A model generated the notes under the pieces. The model saw nothing but the letters and a program-made list of their open reading frames with translations. It did not search any database and was not told where the DNA came from. Positions 45,329 to 54,130 of a DNA stretch of 64,000 nucleotides are shown here, piece by piece. The stretch is from Cupriavidus lacunae (GTDB lineage: Bacteria > Pseudomonadota > Gammaproteobacteria > Burkholderiales > Burkholderiaceae), in assembly GCF_003353055.1 (NCBI RefSeq), contig NZ_QKWJ01000007.1, positions 153,780 to 217,779 on the forward strand. Reading direction: 5' to 3'. Made by a program: the position numbers and the translations under genes. How positions within the stretch are numbered: position 1 is the first letter of the stretch; each line of letters starts with the position of its first letter.

Positions 45329-46681
45329 ATGACCCTGTTCCAAGACTTTCGCCGCATTACCAGCCTCGCCGCCCCGGTGCTCGCCGGCCAACTCGCCGTG
45401 ATCGCCTTCGGCGTGATCGATACCGTGATGGCGGGGCGCGCCTCCGCCACCGACCTCGCCGCCGTGGGCCTGGGCGGCTCGATCTACGTCACCATCTATA
45501 TCAGCCTGATGGGCGTGCTGCAGGCGCTGTCACCCATCGCCGGGCAACTTTATGGCGCCGGCCGCATCGAGGCGATCGGCGCGGAGGTCCGGCAGGCCGC
45601 CTGGCTGGGCGCAGCGCTGGCGCTTCCCGGCGTGCTGCTGCTGGCTTTCCCCGGACCGCTGCTGGCCTTCGCCAAGGCCCCGCCCGAGCTGGTCGAGAAA
45701 GCTACCACCTACCTGCATTTCGGCGCCTTCGGGTTGCCGGCGGCACTAGGTTTCCGCATCTATTCGGCGCTGAACAATGCGCTGTCGCGCCCGATCATGG
45801 TGACGGTGCTGCAGATTGGGGGGCTGGCGCTGAAGGTGCCGCTCAATGCCTGGTTCATTCACGGCGGCCTGGGCGTGCCAGCGATGGGTGGCCCCGGCTG
45901 CGGCCTGGCCTCGGCGCTGATCAGCTGGGCCTGGTGCATCGCCGGGCTGCTGATCCTGCGCTATGGCAGCGCCTATCACCCGCTGCGGATCTTCGCCACC
46001 TGGAGCTGGCCGGCCGCCGCACCGCTGCGCGCGCTGTTGCGCCTGGGCGTGCCGATGGGCCTGACCTACCTGATCGAGATCACCTCGTTCACGCTGATGT
46101 CGATTTTCATCACGCGCCTGGGCACGGTGACGCTGGCCGGGCACCAGATCATCGCCAACCTGGGCGCGGTGGCCTACATGCTGCCGCTGTCGCTTGGGAT
46201 TGCCACCTCGACGCTGGTGGCGCAGCATCTCGGCGCGCGCGACCTGGCCGGCGCAAGCCGCCTTGCCTGGCGGGGCATCCGCATGGCGGTGACACTGGCG
46301 GCGCTGACCGGCGCGCTGCTGTGGCTGCTGCGCAAGCCGGTGCTGCACGCCTACGCAAACGATCCCGCGGTGGTTGCGGCGGCGCTGCCGCTGGTGCTGT
46401 TCGTGGCGTTCTACCAGGCCTTTGACGCCGTGCAGGTAATGACGGCCTTCATCCTGCGCGCCTACAAGATCGCGCTGATCCCGACGCTGATCTACGCCGG
46501 CTCCCTCTGGGGCATCGGGCTGGGCGGGGGGTACGCCCTGGGCTTCGGCCTGATCGATGGCATGCCGGCCTTCACGCGCGGCGCGAGCGGCTTCTGGCTG
46601 GCCAATAGCATCAGCCTGGCAATCGCGGGCATGCTGCTGGTGCGGTATTTCAGCCGGGTCAGCAAGGATCCGGAAAACTGA
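45329..46681 (+). CDS. MATE family efflux transporter
   Basis: A 450-residue inner-membrane exporter with about 12 helices, Na+ or H+ driven, of the NorM type. Family features include APVLAGQLAVIAFGVIDTVM near the N-terminus, LGVPMGLTYLIEITSFTLMS at the start of the second half, and the twofold repeat of six helices. Substrates are usually cationic drugs or metabolites. There is no regulator beside it except the broken GntR gene directly after. Confidence 0.9.
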   Translation: MTLFQDFRRITSLAAPVLAGQLAVIAFGVIDTVMAGRASATDLAAVGLGGSIYVTIYISLMGVLQALSPIAGQLYGAGRIEAIGAEVRQAAWLGAALALPGVLLLAFPGPLLAFAKAPPELVEKATTYLHFGAFGLPAALGFRIYSALNNALSRPIMVTVLQIGGLALKVPLNAWFIHGGLGVPAMGGPGCGLASALISWAWCIAGLLILRYGSAYHPLRIFATWSWPAAAPLRALLRLGVPMGLTYLIEITSFTLMSIFITRLGTVTLAGHQIIANLGAVAYMLPLSLGIATSTLVAQHLGARDLAGASRLAWRGIRMAVTLAALTGALLWLLRKPVLHAYANDPAVVAAALPLVLFVAFYQAFDAVQVMTAFILRAYKIALIPTLIYAGSLWGIGLGGGYALGFGLIDGMPAFTRGASGFWLANSISLAIAGMLLVRYFSRVSKDPEN

Positions 46682-46705
46682 GCCTGCCAGGAGTGGCCGC
46701 CCACG

Positions 46706-47359
46706 GTGGCGGCGCCCTTCATCTCCAAGCGGGATTCACTGGCAGACAAGCCGCATCCACCTGAGGCTGTCGAACCAGCTGCTTGCCCGCGCGAAGCCCT
46801 CAACCGATTGCAGAGCGAGAAGCTGGTGGTATCGACCACCTCGCGCGGATTCCGGGTCGCACCATTTTCCGAAGAGGAGATGTGGGATGCCATCGAGACC
46901 CGCATCGTCATCGACTGCGAAGCGCTTCGCCGCTCGCTGGCCAAGGGCGACGATGTCTGGGAATCCCGGCTGGTCGCGGCCTTCCATGCGTTGATGCTGG
47001 CATCCGGGCACCGGATCTCGGACGCCGCCGGCGACCCGCCAGCCGATGACGAGCAACTGGAGGAACGTCACTATGAATTCCACCGCAGCCTGATTTCAGC
47101 CTGTGGCTCGCGCTGGCTGCTCGACTTGTCCGCGCAGCTCTATGCGCAAACGGAGCGCTACAGGCGGCCGAGCCTACGCGACCGCAGGTACTTCAAGCTG
47201 GAACGAGACGTGGCCACGGAGCACCGCCAATTGCTCGACGCCGCGGTGGCGCGTGATGCCGGGCACGCGGCCGGCTTGCTGGCACGGCACTATCGGGAAA
47301 CGGGCCGCATCGTCAAGCAGATCCTGGCGCTCGGGCCCGCCGAGGCCCCGGAGCGCTGA
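46706..47359 (+). pseudogene. Degraded GntR-family regulator (FCD domain remains)
   Basis: A 217-codon frame from a GTG with a clear GntR C-terminal FCD ligand domain: MWDAIETRIVIDCEALRRSL, RHYEFHRSLISACGSRWLLD and TEHRQLLDAAVARDAGHAA. The N-terminal winged helix is broken. Only its end survives in frame (REALNRLQSEKLVVSTTSRG), while an earlier helix-turn-helix piece, SRIHLRLSNQLLAR, is found in another frame just upstream, and the first helix is missing. This implies one or more frameshifts plus loss of the gene start. A short functional product cannot be excluded. Confidence 0.6.
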
Positions 47360-47463
47360 TGACTGAAATGCTGTAACTCCTTGATTTTTGGCAGAGTGGA
47401 TGGGGCTCGCCCACATGCCGCGGCTGTGCTTGCAAGCGCAGCCCTTCGAGTCCCGCGGAAAAG

Positions 47464-47488
47464 AAAAACGCCCGCTTGCGCGGGCGTT
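47464..47488 (-). terminator. Terminator of tRNA operon copy 1
   Basis: On the minus strand a 9-bp stem (AACGCCCGC / GCGGGCGTT) followed by a T-run, 7 bp after the tRNA-Asp 3' end. Confidence 0.85.
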
Positions 47489-47494
47489 CTAATT

Positions 47495-47571
47495 TGGCGG
47501 AGTGGACGGGACTCGAACCCGCGACCCCCGGCGTGACAGGCCGGTATTCTAACCGACTGAACTACCACTCC
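47495..47571 (-). tRNA. tRNA-Asp (GTC), copy 1
   Basis: A 77-nt cloverleaf including encoded CCA. The anticodon loop reads CTGTCAC (GTC), the T arm GGTTCGAGTCC is standard, and the acceptor pairs GGAGTGG with CCACTCC. It is the last tRNA of the operon Ala-Glu-Asp and is identical to the copy at 48095-48171. Confidence 0.97.
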
Positions 47572-47639
47572 TTAGTCGGCGCCGTCTGGAACTATTGCTC
47601 CTGACGACTGGCTGGGCGTCTGATTACGCCCTGCTGTTA

Positions 47640-47715
47640 TGGCGTCCCCTAGGGGATTCGAACCCCTGTACTCACCGTGAAAGGGTGATGTCCTAGGCCT
47701 CTAGACGAAGGGGAC
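47640..47715 (-). tRNA. tRNA-Glu (TTC), copy 1
   Basis: A 76-nt tRNA with encoded CCA; the anticodon loop is CTTTCAC (TTC) and the acceptor GTCCCCT pairs with AGGGGAC. It is the middle gene of the operon, 68 bp before tRNA-Asp, and identical to the copy at 48241-48316. It lies near gltX, the gene of its own synthetase. Confidence 0.97.
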
Positions 47716-47821
47716 AGAAACTTGTTTTACAACGCGTTTTCTGCCTTGCGCTGGAAAGTCCGCCATGTTAGCAGGCTTTTTCGCGCCTGGGAAGCTTCTT
47801 TTCAGACGCTTCCCAAATTCC

Positions 47822-47897
<76 letters not shown>

Positions 47898-47977
47898 GTA
47901 TCCGGTAATGCTGGACGGTTACTGCTGGAACCACCTCGCTGTCTGCCGCTTACCGCAGCATTTGCAGCGAAGACAGG

Positions 47978-48007
47978 ATTATATAGCGAATTTCGCAACG
48001 AATGCAA
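47978..48007 (-). promoter_or_regulatory. Promoter of tRNA operon copy 1
   Basis: On the minus strand TTGCAT (48002-48007), 18 bp, TATAAT (47978-47983), upstream of tRNA-Ala copy 1. The perfect -10 and A/T-rich surroundings support a strong promoter. Confidence 0.65.
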
Positions 48008-48053
48008 CATTTTTTATTGCGTTTGCAGCGATTAACGACATAATCCCTCACCC

Positions 48054-48086
48054 AAAGAAAAACCCGCATGGCGCAAACCATGCGGG
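48054..48086 (-). terminator. Terminator of tRNA operon copy 2
   Basis: On the minus strand the stem CCCGCATGG / CCATGCGGG with a 6-nt loop is followed by TTTTTCTTT, just after tRNA-Asp copy 2. Its sequence is unrelated to the copy 1 terminator. Confidence 0.88.
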
Positions 48087-48094
48087 CTTAGTTT

Positions 48095-48171
48095 TGGCGG
48101 AGTGGACGGGACTCGAACCCGCGACCCCCGGCGTGACAGGCCGGTATTCTAACCGACTGAACTACCACTCC
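48095..48171 (-). tRNA. tRNA-Asp (GTC), copy 2
   Basis: Same 77-nt sequence as 47495-47571, anticodon GTC, encoded CCA. It lies exactly 600 bp from copy 1. Confidence 0.97.
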
Positions 48172-48240
48172 TTAGTCGGCTGCCGTTTCAAGCTAATGCT
48201 TGAGACGACATGCTGGGCGTCTGATTACACCCTGCTGTTA

Positions 48241-48316
48241 TGGCGTCCCCTAGGGGATTCGAACCCCTGTACTCACCGTGAAAGGGTGATGTCCTAGGCC
48301 TCTAGACGAAGGGGAC
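48241..48316 (-). tRNA. tRNA-Glu (TTC), copy 2
   Basis: Same 76-nt sequence as 47640-47715, anticodon TTC, encoded CCA. The spacer to tRNA-Asp (69 bp) is similar to that of copy 1 at its ends but diverged in the middle. Confidence 0.97.
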
Positions 48317-48382
48317 AGAAACTTGTCTTTCAACACGTTCCGTCTGGTGCCACCCGATACTGCCTGGATGACACCGAAATCT

Positions 48383-48458
<76 letters not shown>

Positions 48459-48528
48459 ATGGTACTGCCATTTACTGCTACTTGCTGCGTTTTCGCCTGA
48501 TTTAACTACCGTTTCAAGCGAAGCCAAG

Positions 48529-48556
48529 ATTATATATCAACTACTAATCTTTGCAA
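48529..48556 (-). promoter_or_regulatory. Promoter of tRNA operon copy 2
   Basis: On the minus strand TTGCAA (48551-48556), 16 bp, TATAAT (48529-48534), upstream of tRNA-Ala copy 2 and downstream of gltX. Confidence 0.65.
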
Positions 48557-48732
48557 GCTCCCGTTTTGGTTTTTTTCGCTTTCCCGTCACTTCAAAAATC
48601 CGTTCGGGGATTGCGAGGATCCTTGCGGATCCGCCGTCCCGCTTGGTCAGAGACCGCGCTGCAGGGAGAACGAGATTATGCGCAAGTCCGGCCCGAAGCG
48701 CAAGCCCCCGGCGCGGACTTTTTCACGACTTT

Positions 48733-50133
48733 TTACGCGGCTGCCGCCAGGCGGCGCAGCACTGTGTCGCGGCCGAACAGTTCCAGCACGGCGTCGATGC
48801 CCGGCGTCTGCAACTGCCCCGCCACCAGCAGGCGAACCGGCATGGCCAGCTTGGGCATCTTCAGGCCGAATTCGGCGAGCACTGCCTTGAAGGTGGCGCC
48901 GATGGCCTCGCGCTTCCACTCCGGCAGGGCGGCCAGCTGGGTCGCCAGCGCGGCCAGCGCGGGCTGGATTTCCGGCGTCAGGTGCTCGGCCTTGAGCGCG
49001 GCTTCGGCCTGCGGCTCGCCGCGATAGAACAGCAGCGCGGCCTGTGCGACTTCCTTCAGCGTATTGGCGCGATCCTTCACCAGCGCGATCACGCCAACCA
49101 GGTCCACCCCTTCCACCTTGCCGCCGAGCGCCTCGATGAACGGCTGCGTCAGTGTGGCCAGGCGCTGGTTGTCGCCGGACTTGATGTAGTGGTTGTTCAG
49201 CCAGGCCAGCTTCTCGGGGTTGTACTGGGCGGGCGACTTGCCCAGGTGATCCAGGTCGAACCATTCCACGAACTGCTCGCGCGAGAAGATCTCGGCGTCG
49301 CCGTGGGCCCAGCCCAGGCGCGCCAGGTAGTTCAGCACGGCCTCAGGCAGGTAGCCCTCGTCGCGGTAGCCGGTCACTGCCATGGCGCCGTGGCGCTTGC
49401 TCATCTTCTCGCCCTGCTCGTTGAGCACGGTCGGCAGGTGAGCGTAGACCGGCGGCGTGCCGCCTAGCGCGCGGATGATGTTGATCTGGCGCGGGGTGTT
49501 GTTGACGTGGTCGTCGCCGCGGATCACGTGCGTGATCTGCATGTCGAGATCATCCACCACCACGCAGAAGTTGTAGGTGGGGGTGCCGTCCGGGCGCGCG
49601 ATCACCAGGTCATCGAGTTCGTCGTTGGAGATCTCGATGCGGCCCTTGACCGCGTCGTCCCACACCACGCTGCCGCCGATGGGGTTCGTGAAGCGGATCA
49701 CCGGGTCTACGCCGGCCGGCGGCTCGGGCAGGACCTTGCCCGGTTCCGGACGCCAGAAGCCGTTGTAGCGCGGCTTCTCACCGCGCTCGCGCTGGGCTTC
49801 GCGCAGTGCGTCCAGTTCTTCGGTGCTCATGTAGCAGCGGTAGGCCAGGCCGGCATCCACCATTTGCGCCACCACGTCGCGATAGCGGTCCATGCGCTGC
49901 ATCTGGTAGAACGGGCCTTCGTCGATGTCCAGTTCCAGCCAGGCCATGCTTTCGAGGATCACGTCGACCGCTTCCTGCGACGAACGCTCGACGTCGGTGT
50001 CCTCGATGCGCAGGATGAAGTCGCCCTGCATGCGGCGGGCGAAGGCCCAGGGATAGAGCGCGGAGCGGATGTTGCCGAGGTGGATGAAACCGGTCGGGCT
50101 CGGCGCAAAGCGGGTGCGGACGCGTTGGGTCAT
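48733..50133 (-). CDS. gltX: Glutamyl-tRNA synthetase
   Basis: Class I synthetase that charges tRNA-Glu. The 466 residues hold the HIGH-type motif as [17 protein letters not shown] near the N-terminus, [11 protein letters not shown], and the KMSKR loop in [11 protein letters not shown]. The ATG at 50133 ([12 protein letters not shown]) is the family start; the upstream open frame is not conserved in character. A near-perfect extended -10 lies 68 bp upstream. Its substrate tRNA-Glu is encoded twice just downstream on the same strand, but tRNA promoters in between show separate control. Confidence 0.97.
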   Translation of the reverse strand: MTQRVRTRFAPSPTGFIHLGNIRSALYPWAFARRMQGDFILRIEDTDVERSSQEAVDVILESMAWLELDIDEGPFYQMQRMDRYRDVVAQMVDAGLAYRCYMSTEELDALREAQRERGEKPRYNGFWRPEPGKVLPEPPAGVDPVIRFTNPIGGSVVWDDAVKGRIEISNDELDDLVIARPDGTPTYNFCVVVDDLDMQITHVIRGDDHVNNTPRQINIIRALGGTPPVYAHLPTVLNEQGEKMSKRHGAMAVTGYRDEGYLPEAVLNYLARLGWAHGDAEIFSREQFVEWFDLDHLGKSPAQYNPEKLAWLNNHYIKSGDNQRLATLTQPFIEALGGKVEGVDLVGVIALVKDRANTLKEVAQAALLFYRGEPQAEAALKAEHLTPEIQPALAALATQLAALPEWKREAIGATFKAVLAEFGLKMPKLAMPVRLLVAGQLQTPGIDAVLELFGRDTVLRRLAAAA

Positions 50134-50200
50134 GGTCAGGGGCAGAAACAAGAAAGCCCGCGCGCGGCGGCGCGCAGGCTGGTGTATGTGCAGGCATTGC

Positions 50201-50209
50201 ATTATACCA
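50201..50209 (-). promoter_or_regulatory. Extended -10 promoter of gltX
   Basis: Minus strand TGGTATAAT: a consensus TATAAT with the TGn extension. No good -35 at the usual distance. The leader of about 60 nt contains the GC-rich arms GCGCGC / GCGCGC. Confidence 0.55.
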
Positions 50210-50380
50210 ACGCGTATAGCCCGCCCCGCCCGGCGTGCCGGCGCCGTGCGGAATCATTTATGCTTGCGCCGGTCTGAGGTGATGCCGGTGATTCAGGCAA
50301 TGCGGCGCCAGCCTCCTGGGAGCAGCGCCCGCATCACATCCCCGAATCCGCCGGTCCCACCTGGTTACTGATCCCGCTTC

Positions 50381-51301
50381 ATGCAACGACGTCATTTCCT
50401 CGGCATTTCCGCCGCCGCCCTGCTGGCTGGCTGCGCGTTCGGCCCACGGCCCGCGCCGCCGGTCGCCACCACGCCGCCCGCGCCGCGGCCCATCAAGATC
50501 GGCCTGGCGCTGGGCGGCGGCGCGGCGCGCGGTTTCGCCCATATCGGCGTGATCAAGGCGCTTGAGGCCCAGGGCATCCACGTCGACCTGGTCACCGGCA
50601 CCAGCGCCGGTGCAGTCGTGGCGGCGCTGTACGCCAGCGGACTCAACGGCTTCCAGCTGAACAAGCTGGCGCTGACCATGGACGAAGCCGCCATCGCCGA
50701 CTGGGCCCTGCCCTTCGGCACCCGCTTCGGCGGCTGGCTCAAGGGCGAGGCGCTGCAGAACTACGTCAACCGGCTGGTGCAGAACCGGACCATCGAGGCC
50801 ATGAAGCTGCCGCTGGGCATTGTCGCCACGGACCTCAAGAGCGGCGAGAAGATCCTGTTCCGCCGCGGCAATACGGGCCAGGCCGTGCGTGCGTCGAGCA
50901 GCGTGCCCGGCGTGTTCCAGCCGGTATCGATCCAGGGGCGCGATTATGTCGACGGCGGCCTGGTCGAGCCGGTGCCGGTGGATTCCGCGCGCAGCATGGG
51001 CGCGGACTTTGTCATCGCGGTCAATATCTCGGCCGACCCGTCGGCGCAGAAGAACGCCGGCCAGAGCGGCGTCCTGCTGCAGACCACCGCGATCATGGGC
51101 CAGTCGATCAACAAGATGGCGCTGGCGCGCGCCGACGTGGTGATCCGGCCGGAATTGCCCGACATGGGCGGCAGCGACTTCAACGCGCGCAACCGCGCCG
51201 TGCTGGCGGGCGAGCAGGCCACCGCCGCGGTCATGGCAACGCTGCGCCAGCGCCTGGAACAGGCCCGCCTGACGCCGGCCGGCACGGTCGCGGCGCAATA
51301 G
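50381..51301 (+). CDS. Patatin-like phospholipase, lipoprotein (RssA-like)
   Basis: A 306-residue hydrolase with a lipoprotein signal: twin-arginine-like MQRRHFLGIS and lipobox LAGC (Cys18). The patatin core is complete: oxyanion-hole glycines LGGGAARGFAHIGVIKALE, nucleophile Ser75 in GTSAG and catalytic Asp191 in YVDGGLVEP. It should be an envelope-anchored lipid acyl hydrolase. It is transcribed alone and converges on the NlpC/P60 gene over a shared terminator. Substrate unknown. Confidence 0.9.
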   Translation: MQRRHFLGISAAALLAGCAFGPRPAPPVATTPPAPRPIKIGLALGGGAARGFAHIGVIKALEAQGIHVDLVTGTSAGAVVAALYASGLNGFQLNKLALTMDEAAIADWALPFGTRFGGWLKGEALQNYVNRLVQNRTIEAMKLPLGIVATDLKSGEKILFRRGNTGQAVRASSSVPGVFQPVSIQGRDYVDGGLVEPVPVDSARSMGADFVIAVNISADPSAQKNAGQSGVLLQTTAIMGQSINKMALARADVVIRPELPDMGGSDFNARNRAVLAGEQATAAVMATLRQRLEQARLTPAGTVAAQ

Positions 51302-51326
51302 CCCGGGAGGCCAGGCCTGGCCAAAA

Positions 51327-51357
51327 CAAAAAGGACTGCCGCGGCAGTCCTTTTTTG
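51327..51357. terminator. Bidirectional intrinsic terminator
   Basis: Stem GGACTGCC-GC-GGCAGTCC flanked by AAAAA on one side and TTTTTT on the other, between the converging patatin and NlpC/P60 genes. Confidence 0.88.
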
Positions 51358-51376
51358 CTTGTAGCGTACCGAATCC

Positions 51377-52063
51377 TCAGCCGCCGTACATCGATGCGCG
51401 GGCGGCGTTGGGGTCGTAGCGCTTGAGCGTCTCGACCATGTCGCCGAGGCCTTCGACGCGGCTGCTGCCGTCCTTGCCGTCGTCAATGCGGCGGGCACCG
51501 TTGTAGCGGGTCACCCAGTATGTCGCACGCATGTCGTCGACACGGATCTTGCTGCCCGTGGACGGGGCATGCACGAACTTGTTGTCGCCGATATAGATGC
51601 CGACGTGCGAGAAGGTCTGGCGCATGGTGTTGAAGAACACCAGGTCGCCCGGTCGCAGGTCGCTGGCAGCCACGGTGGTGCCGACACGGCTGATTTCAAC
51701 AGAGCGGCGCGGCAGCATGAAGCCGAAGGTGTCCTGGAACACGTAGCGGACGAAGCCGCTGCAGTCCAGGCCGGATTCGGGGCTGTTGCCGCCGAAGCGG
51801 TAACGCACGCCGATCAGGCCCAGCGCATTCATGACCAGGTCGCCAGCCTTGCTGGCAACATTGCTGGTGGAATTCACCACCGACGACAGCAAGCCGCGCT
51901 TGCCTTCCGGATGCGAGTCCGCGGCCTGGGCCGTGGCATCGATACGGGTGTCGGCATCTTTGAATACCGTGTCCGCCAGCACTCCATTCGACACAGTCGC
52001 ACCGCAGGCAATGGCAATTCCGACGGCGGCGCGCGCCAGGGAATGAAGCACCGATCGCTGCAT
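51377..52063 (-). CDS. NlpC/P60 (C40) cell-wall endopeptidase
   Basis: A 228-residue secreted peptidoglycan hydrolase of the Spr/MepS type. A signal peptide (about residues 1-30, ending GVLA) leads to a linker and the catalytic domain with Cys101 in GLDCSGFVRYVFQ, His in FSHVGIYIGDNKFVHAP and GDLVFFNT. Lacking a lipobox, it should be soluble in the periplasm. The ATG at 52063 has a strong GGGAGAAC site. Its leader has 11-bp phased repeats, a hairpin and a consensus -35, so expression is probably tightly regulated. Confidence 0.9.
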   Translation of the reverse strand: MQRSVLHSLARAAVGIAIACGATVSNGVLADTVFKDADTRIDATAQAADSHPEGKRGLLSSVVNSTSNVASKAGDLVMNALGLIGVRYRFGGNSPESGLDCSGFVRYVFQDTFGFMLPRRSVEISRVGTTVAASDLRPGDLVFFNTMRQTFSHVGIYIGDNKFVHAPSTGSKIRVDDMRATYWVTRYNGARRIDDGKDGSSRVEGLGDMVETLKRYDPNAARASMYGG

Positions 52064-52092
52064 TGGTTCTCCCGTTGAACGTTCCAAAGCAA

Positions 52093-52114
52093 GCCCCGGC
52101 ACAAAGTCCGGGGC
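52093..52114 (-). promoter_or_regulatory. Leader hairpin of the NlpC/P60 gene
   Basis: GCCCCGG / CCGGGGC, a perfect 7-bp stem with an 8-nt loop, 30 bp before the start codon and next to the phased repeats. It lacks a T-run, so it is not a simple terminator. Confidence 0.5.
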
Positions 52115-52126
52115 GGCTGGGTATTT

Positions 52127-52181
52127 GTGAATTTCGCGTGAACGTTTCAGGAACGTCGCGTGAAAATCCTGTGAACTACGG
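52127..52181. repeat. Five 11-bp phased direct repeats upstream of the NlpC/P60 gene
   Basis: Units start at 52127, 52138, 52149, 52160 and 52171. Four begin GTGAA and the middle one AGGAA (TTCAC / TTCCT on the gene strand). The strict 11-bp spacing puts each on the same DNA face, as for OmpR-family regulators. They lie 64-118 bp before the start codon. Confidence 0.7.
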
Positions 52182-52294
52182 GGCAGACCCTACGCAACAT
52201 CCGCGCCAGGCGCTCTGGCCGGTCCTGCACCGCAAACGTGCGTGGCACGCGTCAATGCGTCGGACGGACCACCCCCAAAAATAGCTCTGGCGGG

Positions 52295-52323
52295 ATGGTA
52301 AAGGGTTGCCATTCACATGTCAA
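52295..52323 (-). promoter_or_regulatory. Candidate promoter of the NlpC/P60 gene
   Basis: On the minus strand a perfect TTGACA (52318-52323), 17 bp, TACCAT (52295-52300). A start here gives a leader of about 225 nt that includes the phased repeats and hairpin. It lies in the 405-bp gene-free stretch 52064-52468; the remaining part, 52324-52468, is A/T-richer and shows nothing else clear. Confidence 0.55.
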
Positions 52324-52468
52324 AGTTCGTTACAAATTCGGCGGATTTGGCTTCCGAATCAATGATATAGGCAGGTTTTCGCATCTTCTTTATCGGATTT
52401 ATCCTATCGATCGGTGCTAGCCGGACGGCGCCGCGGCACTGATGCGCCGCAGCACCGGCGCCGGCCAT

Positions 52469-54130
52469 TCAAGCCGCGCCGACCTGCGCTGCCGCCATCA
52501 GCTTGCGCGTATAGGGATGCTGCGGTGCGCCCAGCACCACTTCGGTGTCGCCGGCCTCGACTACCTCCCCCGCCTTCATCACGATGACCCGGTGCGCCAT
52601 GGCACGGATCACTGCCAGGTCGTGGCTGATAAACAGGTAGCTGAGGTTGTACTTGTGCTGCAACTGGGACAGCAGCGCCAGCACCTGCTGCTGGATCGAG
52701 ACATCCAGCGCCGAGGTTGGCTCATCCAGCACCAGCACCTGCGGCTTGAGGATCAGGACCCGGGCAATGGCGATGCGCTGGCGCTGACCGCCCGAGAATT
52801 CATGCGGATAGCGCCCCAGCGCGGTGCGGTCCAGGCCGACCTCGCGCAGCGCCTCGATCACGCTCTGGCGCGTGCCCTCGCGCGACAACCCGGGCTGGTG
52901 CAGCGCCAGGCCTTCGCCAACGATCTGCTCGATGGTCATGCGCGGCGCCAGCGACCCGAACGGATCCTGGAACACCACCTGCATGCGCGCGCGCAACTGG
53001 CGGCGATCCTCGCGGGTGGCGGTGTCGAAGCTGCGTCCGAGGAAATGGATGGTGCCCGCACTCTTGCGCTGCAGGGCCAGCACGGTATGCGCCAGCGTGG
53101 TCTTGCCCGAACCGGACTCGCCAACGATGCCCAGGGTCTCGCCCTCGCGCAGCAGGAAGTCCACATCCTTGACCGCGGCGAACTGGTCCTTGCCGAACCA
53201 GCCGGCCAGGCCACGGCGCTTGCGCGCATAGTTGACGCCCAGCTTGCGGGCCTCCAGCAGCACCGGCGCCAGCGGCACCAGCGGCAGTACCTCGCGCCGG
53301 GGGCGGCTGTCGATCAGCTTGCGGGTATAGGGATGCTGGGGGGCGGCGAACACCCTGGCGGTCTCGCCGGTCTCGACCAGCACGCCCTTCTCCATCACGC
53401 CTATGCGCTGCGCGAAGGCGCGCACCAGGTTGAGGTCGTGGGTGATCAGCATCACCGCCATGCCGAACTCGGCCTGCAGGTCGCGCAGCAGGTCCATGAT
53501 CTGTGCGCGGATGGTCACGTCCAGCGCCGTGGTGGGCTCGTCGGCCAGCAGCAGCTTGGGGCGGCACGCCAGCGCCATGGCGATCATGGCGCGCTGGCGC
53601 TGGCCGCCCGAGAGCTGGTGCGGAAAGCTGTCGAAACGGTGGGCGGCGTCGCTGATGCCGGTGCGCTCCAGCAGCGCGATGGCGCGCTCGCGCGCGGCGC
53701 GGCGGTCCAGGCCCTCGTGCAGGGCCAGGGTTTCGACGATCTGGTTGCCGATGGTGTACAGCGGGTTGAGCGCGGTCATCGGCTCCTGGAAGATCATCGC
53801 GATCTCGGCGCCGCGGATGCCGCGCATCTCGCGGTCCGATACCTCCAGCAGGTTCTTGCCCTCGAAGCGGATCGCCCCGTCGTAGTACGCGTCTTCCACC
53901 AGCCGCAGCATCGCCAGCGCGGTCACGGTCTTGCCGGAGCCCGACTCGCCCACCAGCGCATAGCGCTCGCCGGCGCGCAGGTCGAAGCTGACCTCGCGCA
54001 CCGCGCGGGTGGCATGCTCGCCATGGCCGAAGGTGACGGACAGCTTGTCCACGCACATCAGCAGGGAGCCGGGCGCGGGCACCTCCGCCGGCGCCAAATC
54101 CGGCTGGATCACGGGAGACACCGCGGTCAT
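52469..54130 (-). CDS. yejF: Peptide ABC transporter ATPase YejF
   Basis: A 553-residue protein with two fused ATPase domains. Domain 1 has ALVGESGSGKTVTALAML and LSGGQRQRAMIAMALACRPK; domain 2 has LGIVGESGSGKTTLAHTVLA and FSGGQRQRIAIARVLILKPQ, each followed by a Walker B (LLADEPTTALD, LVLDEPTSALD). It powers the YejABEF oligopeptide importer. The start overlaps yejE by 4 bp (ATGA). In enterobacteria this system takes up peptides and the antibiotic microcin C. Confidence 0.92.
   Translation of the reverse strand: MTAVSPVIQPDLAPAEVPAPGSLLMCVDKLSVTFGHGEHATRAVREVSFDLRAGERYALVGESGSGKTVTALAMLRLVEDAYYDGAIRFEGKNLLEVSDREMRGIRGAEIAMIFQEPMTALNPLYTIGNQIVETLALHEGLDRRAARERAIALLERTGISDAAHRFDSFPHQLSGGQRQRAMIAMALACRPKLLLADEPTTALDVTIRAQIMDLLRDLQAEFGMAVMLITHDLNLVRAFAQRIGVMEKGVLVETGETARVFAAPQHPYTRKLIDSRPRREVLPLVPLAPVLLEARKLGVNYARKRRGLAGWFGKDQFAAVKDVDFLLREGETLGIVGESGSGKTTLAHTVLALQRKSAGTIHFLGRSFDTATREDRRQLRARMQVVFQDPFGSLAPRMTIEQIVGEGLALHQPGLSREGTRQSVIEALREVGLDRTALGRYPHEFSGGQRQRIAIARVLILKPQVLVLDEPTSALDVSIQQQVLALLSQLQHKYNLSYLFISHDLAVIRAMAHRVIVMKAGEVVEAGDTEVVLGAPQHPYTRKLMAAAQVGAA

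Noticed and set aside
47908..48297. Open frame across the tRNA cluster
   Set aside because: It runs through a terminator and two tRNA genes on the opposite strand, so it cannot be a protein gene.
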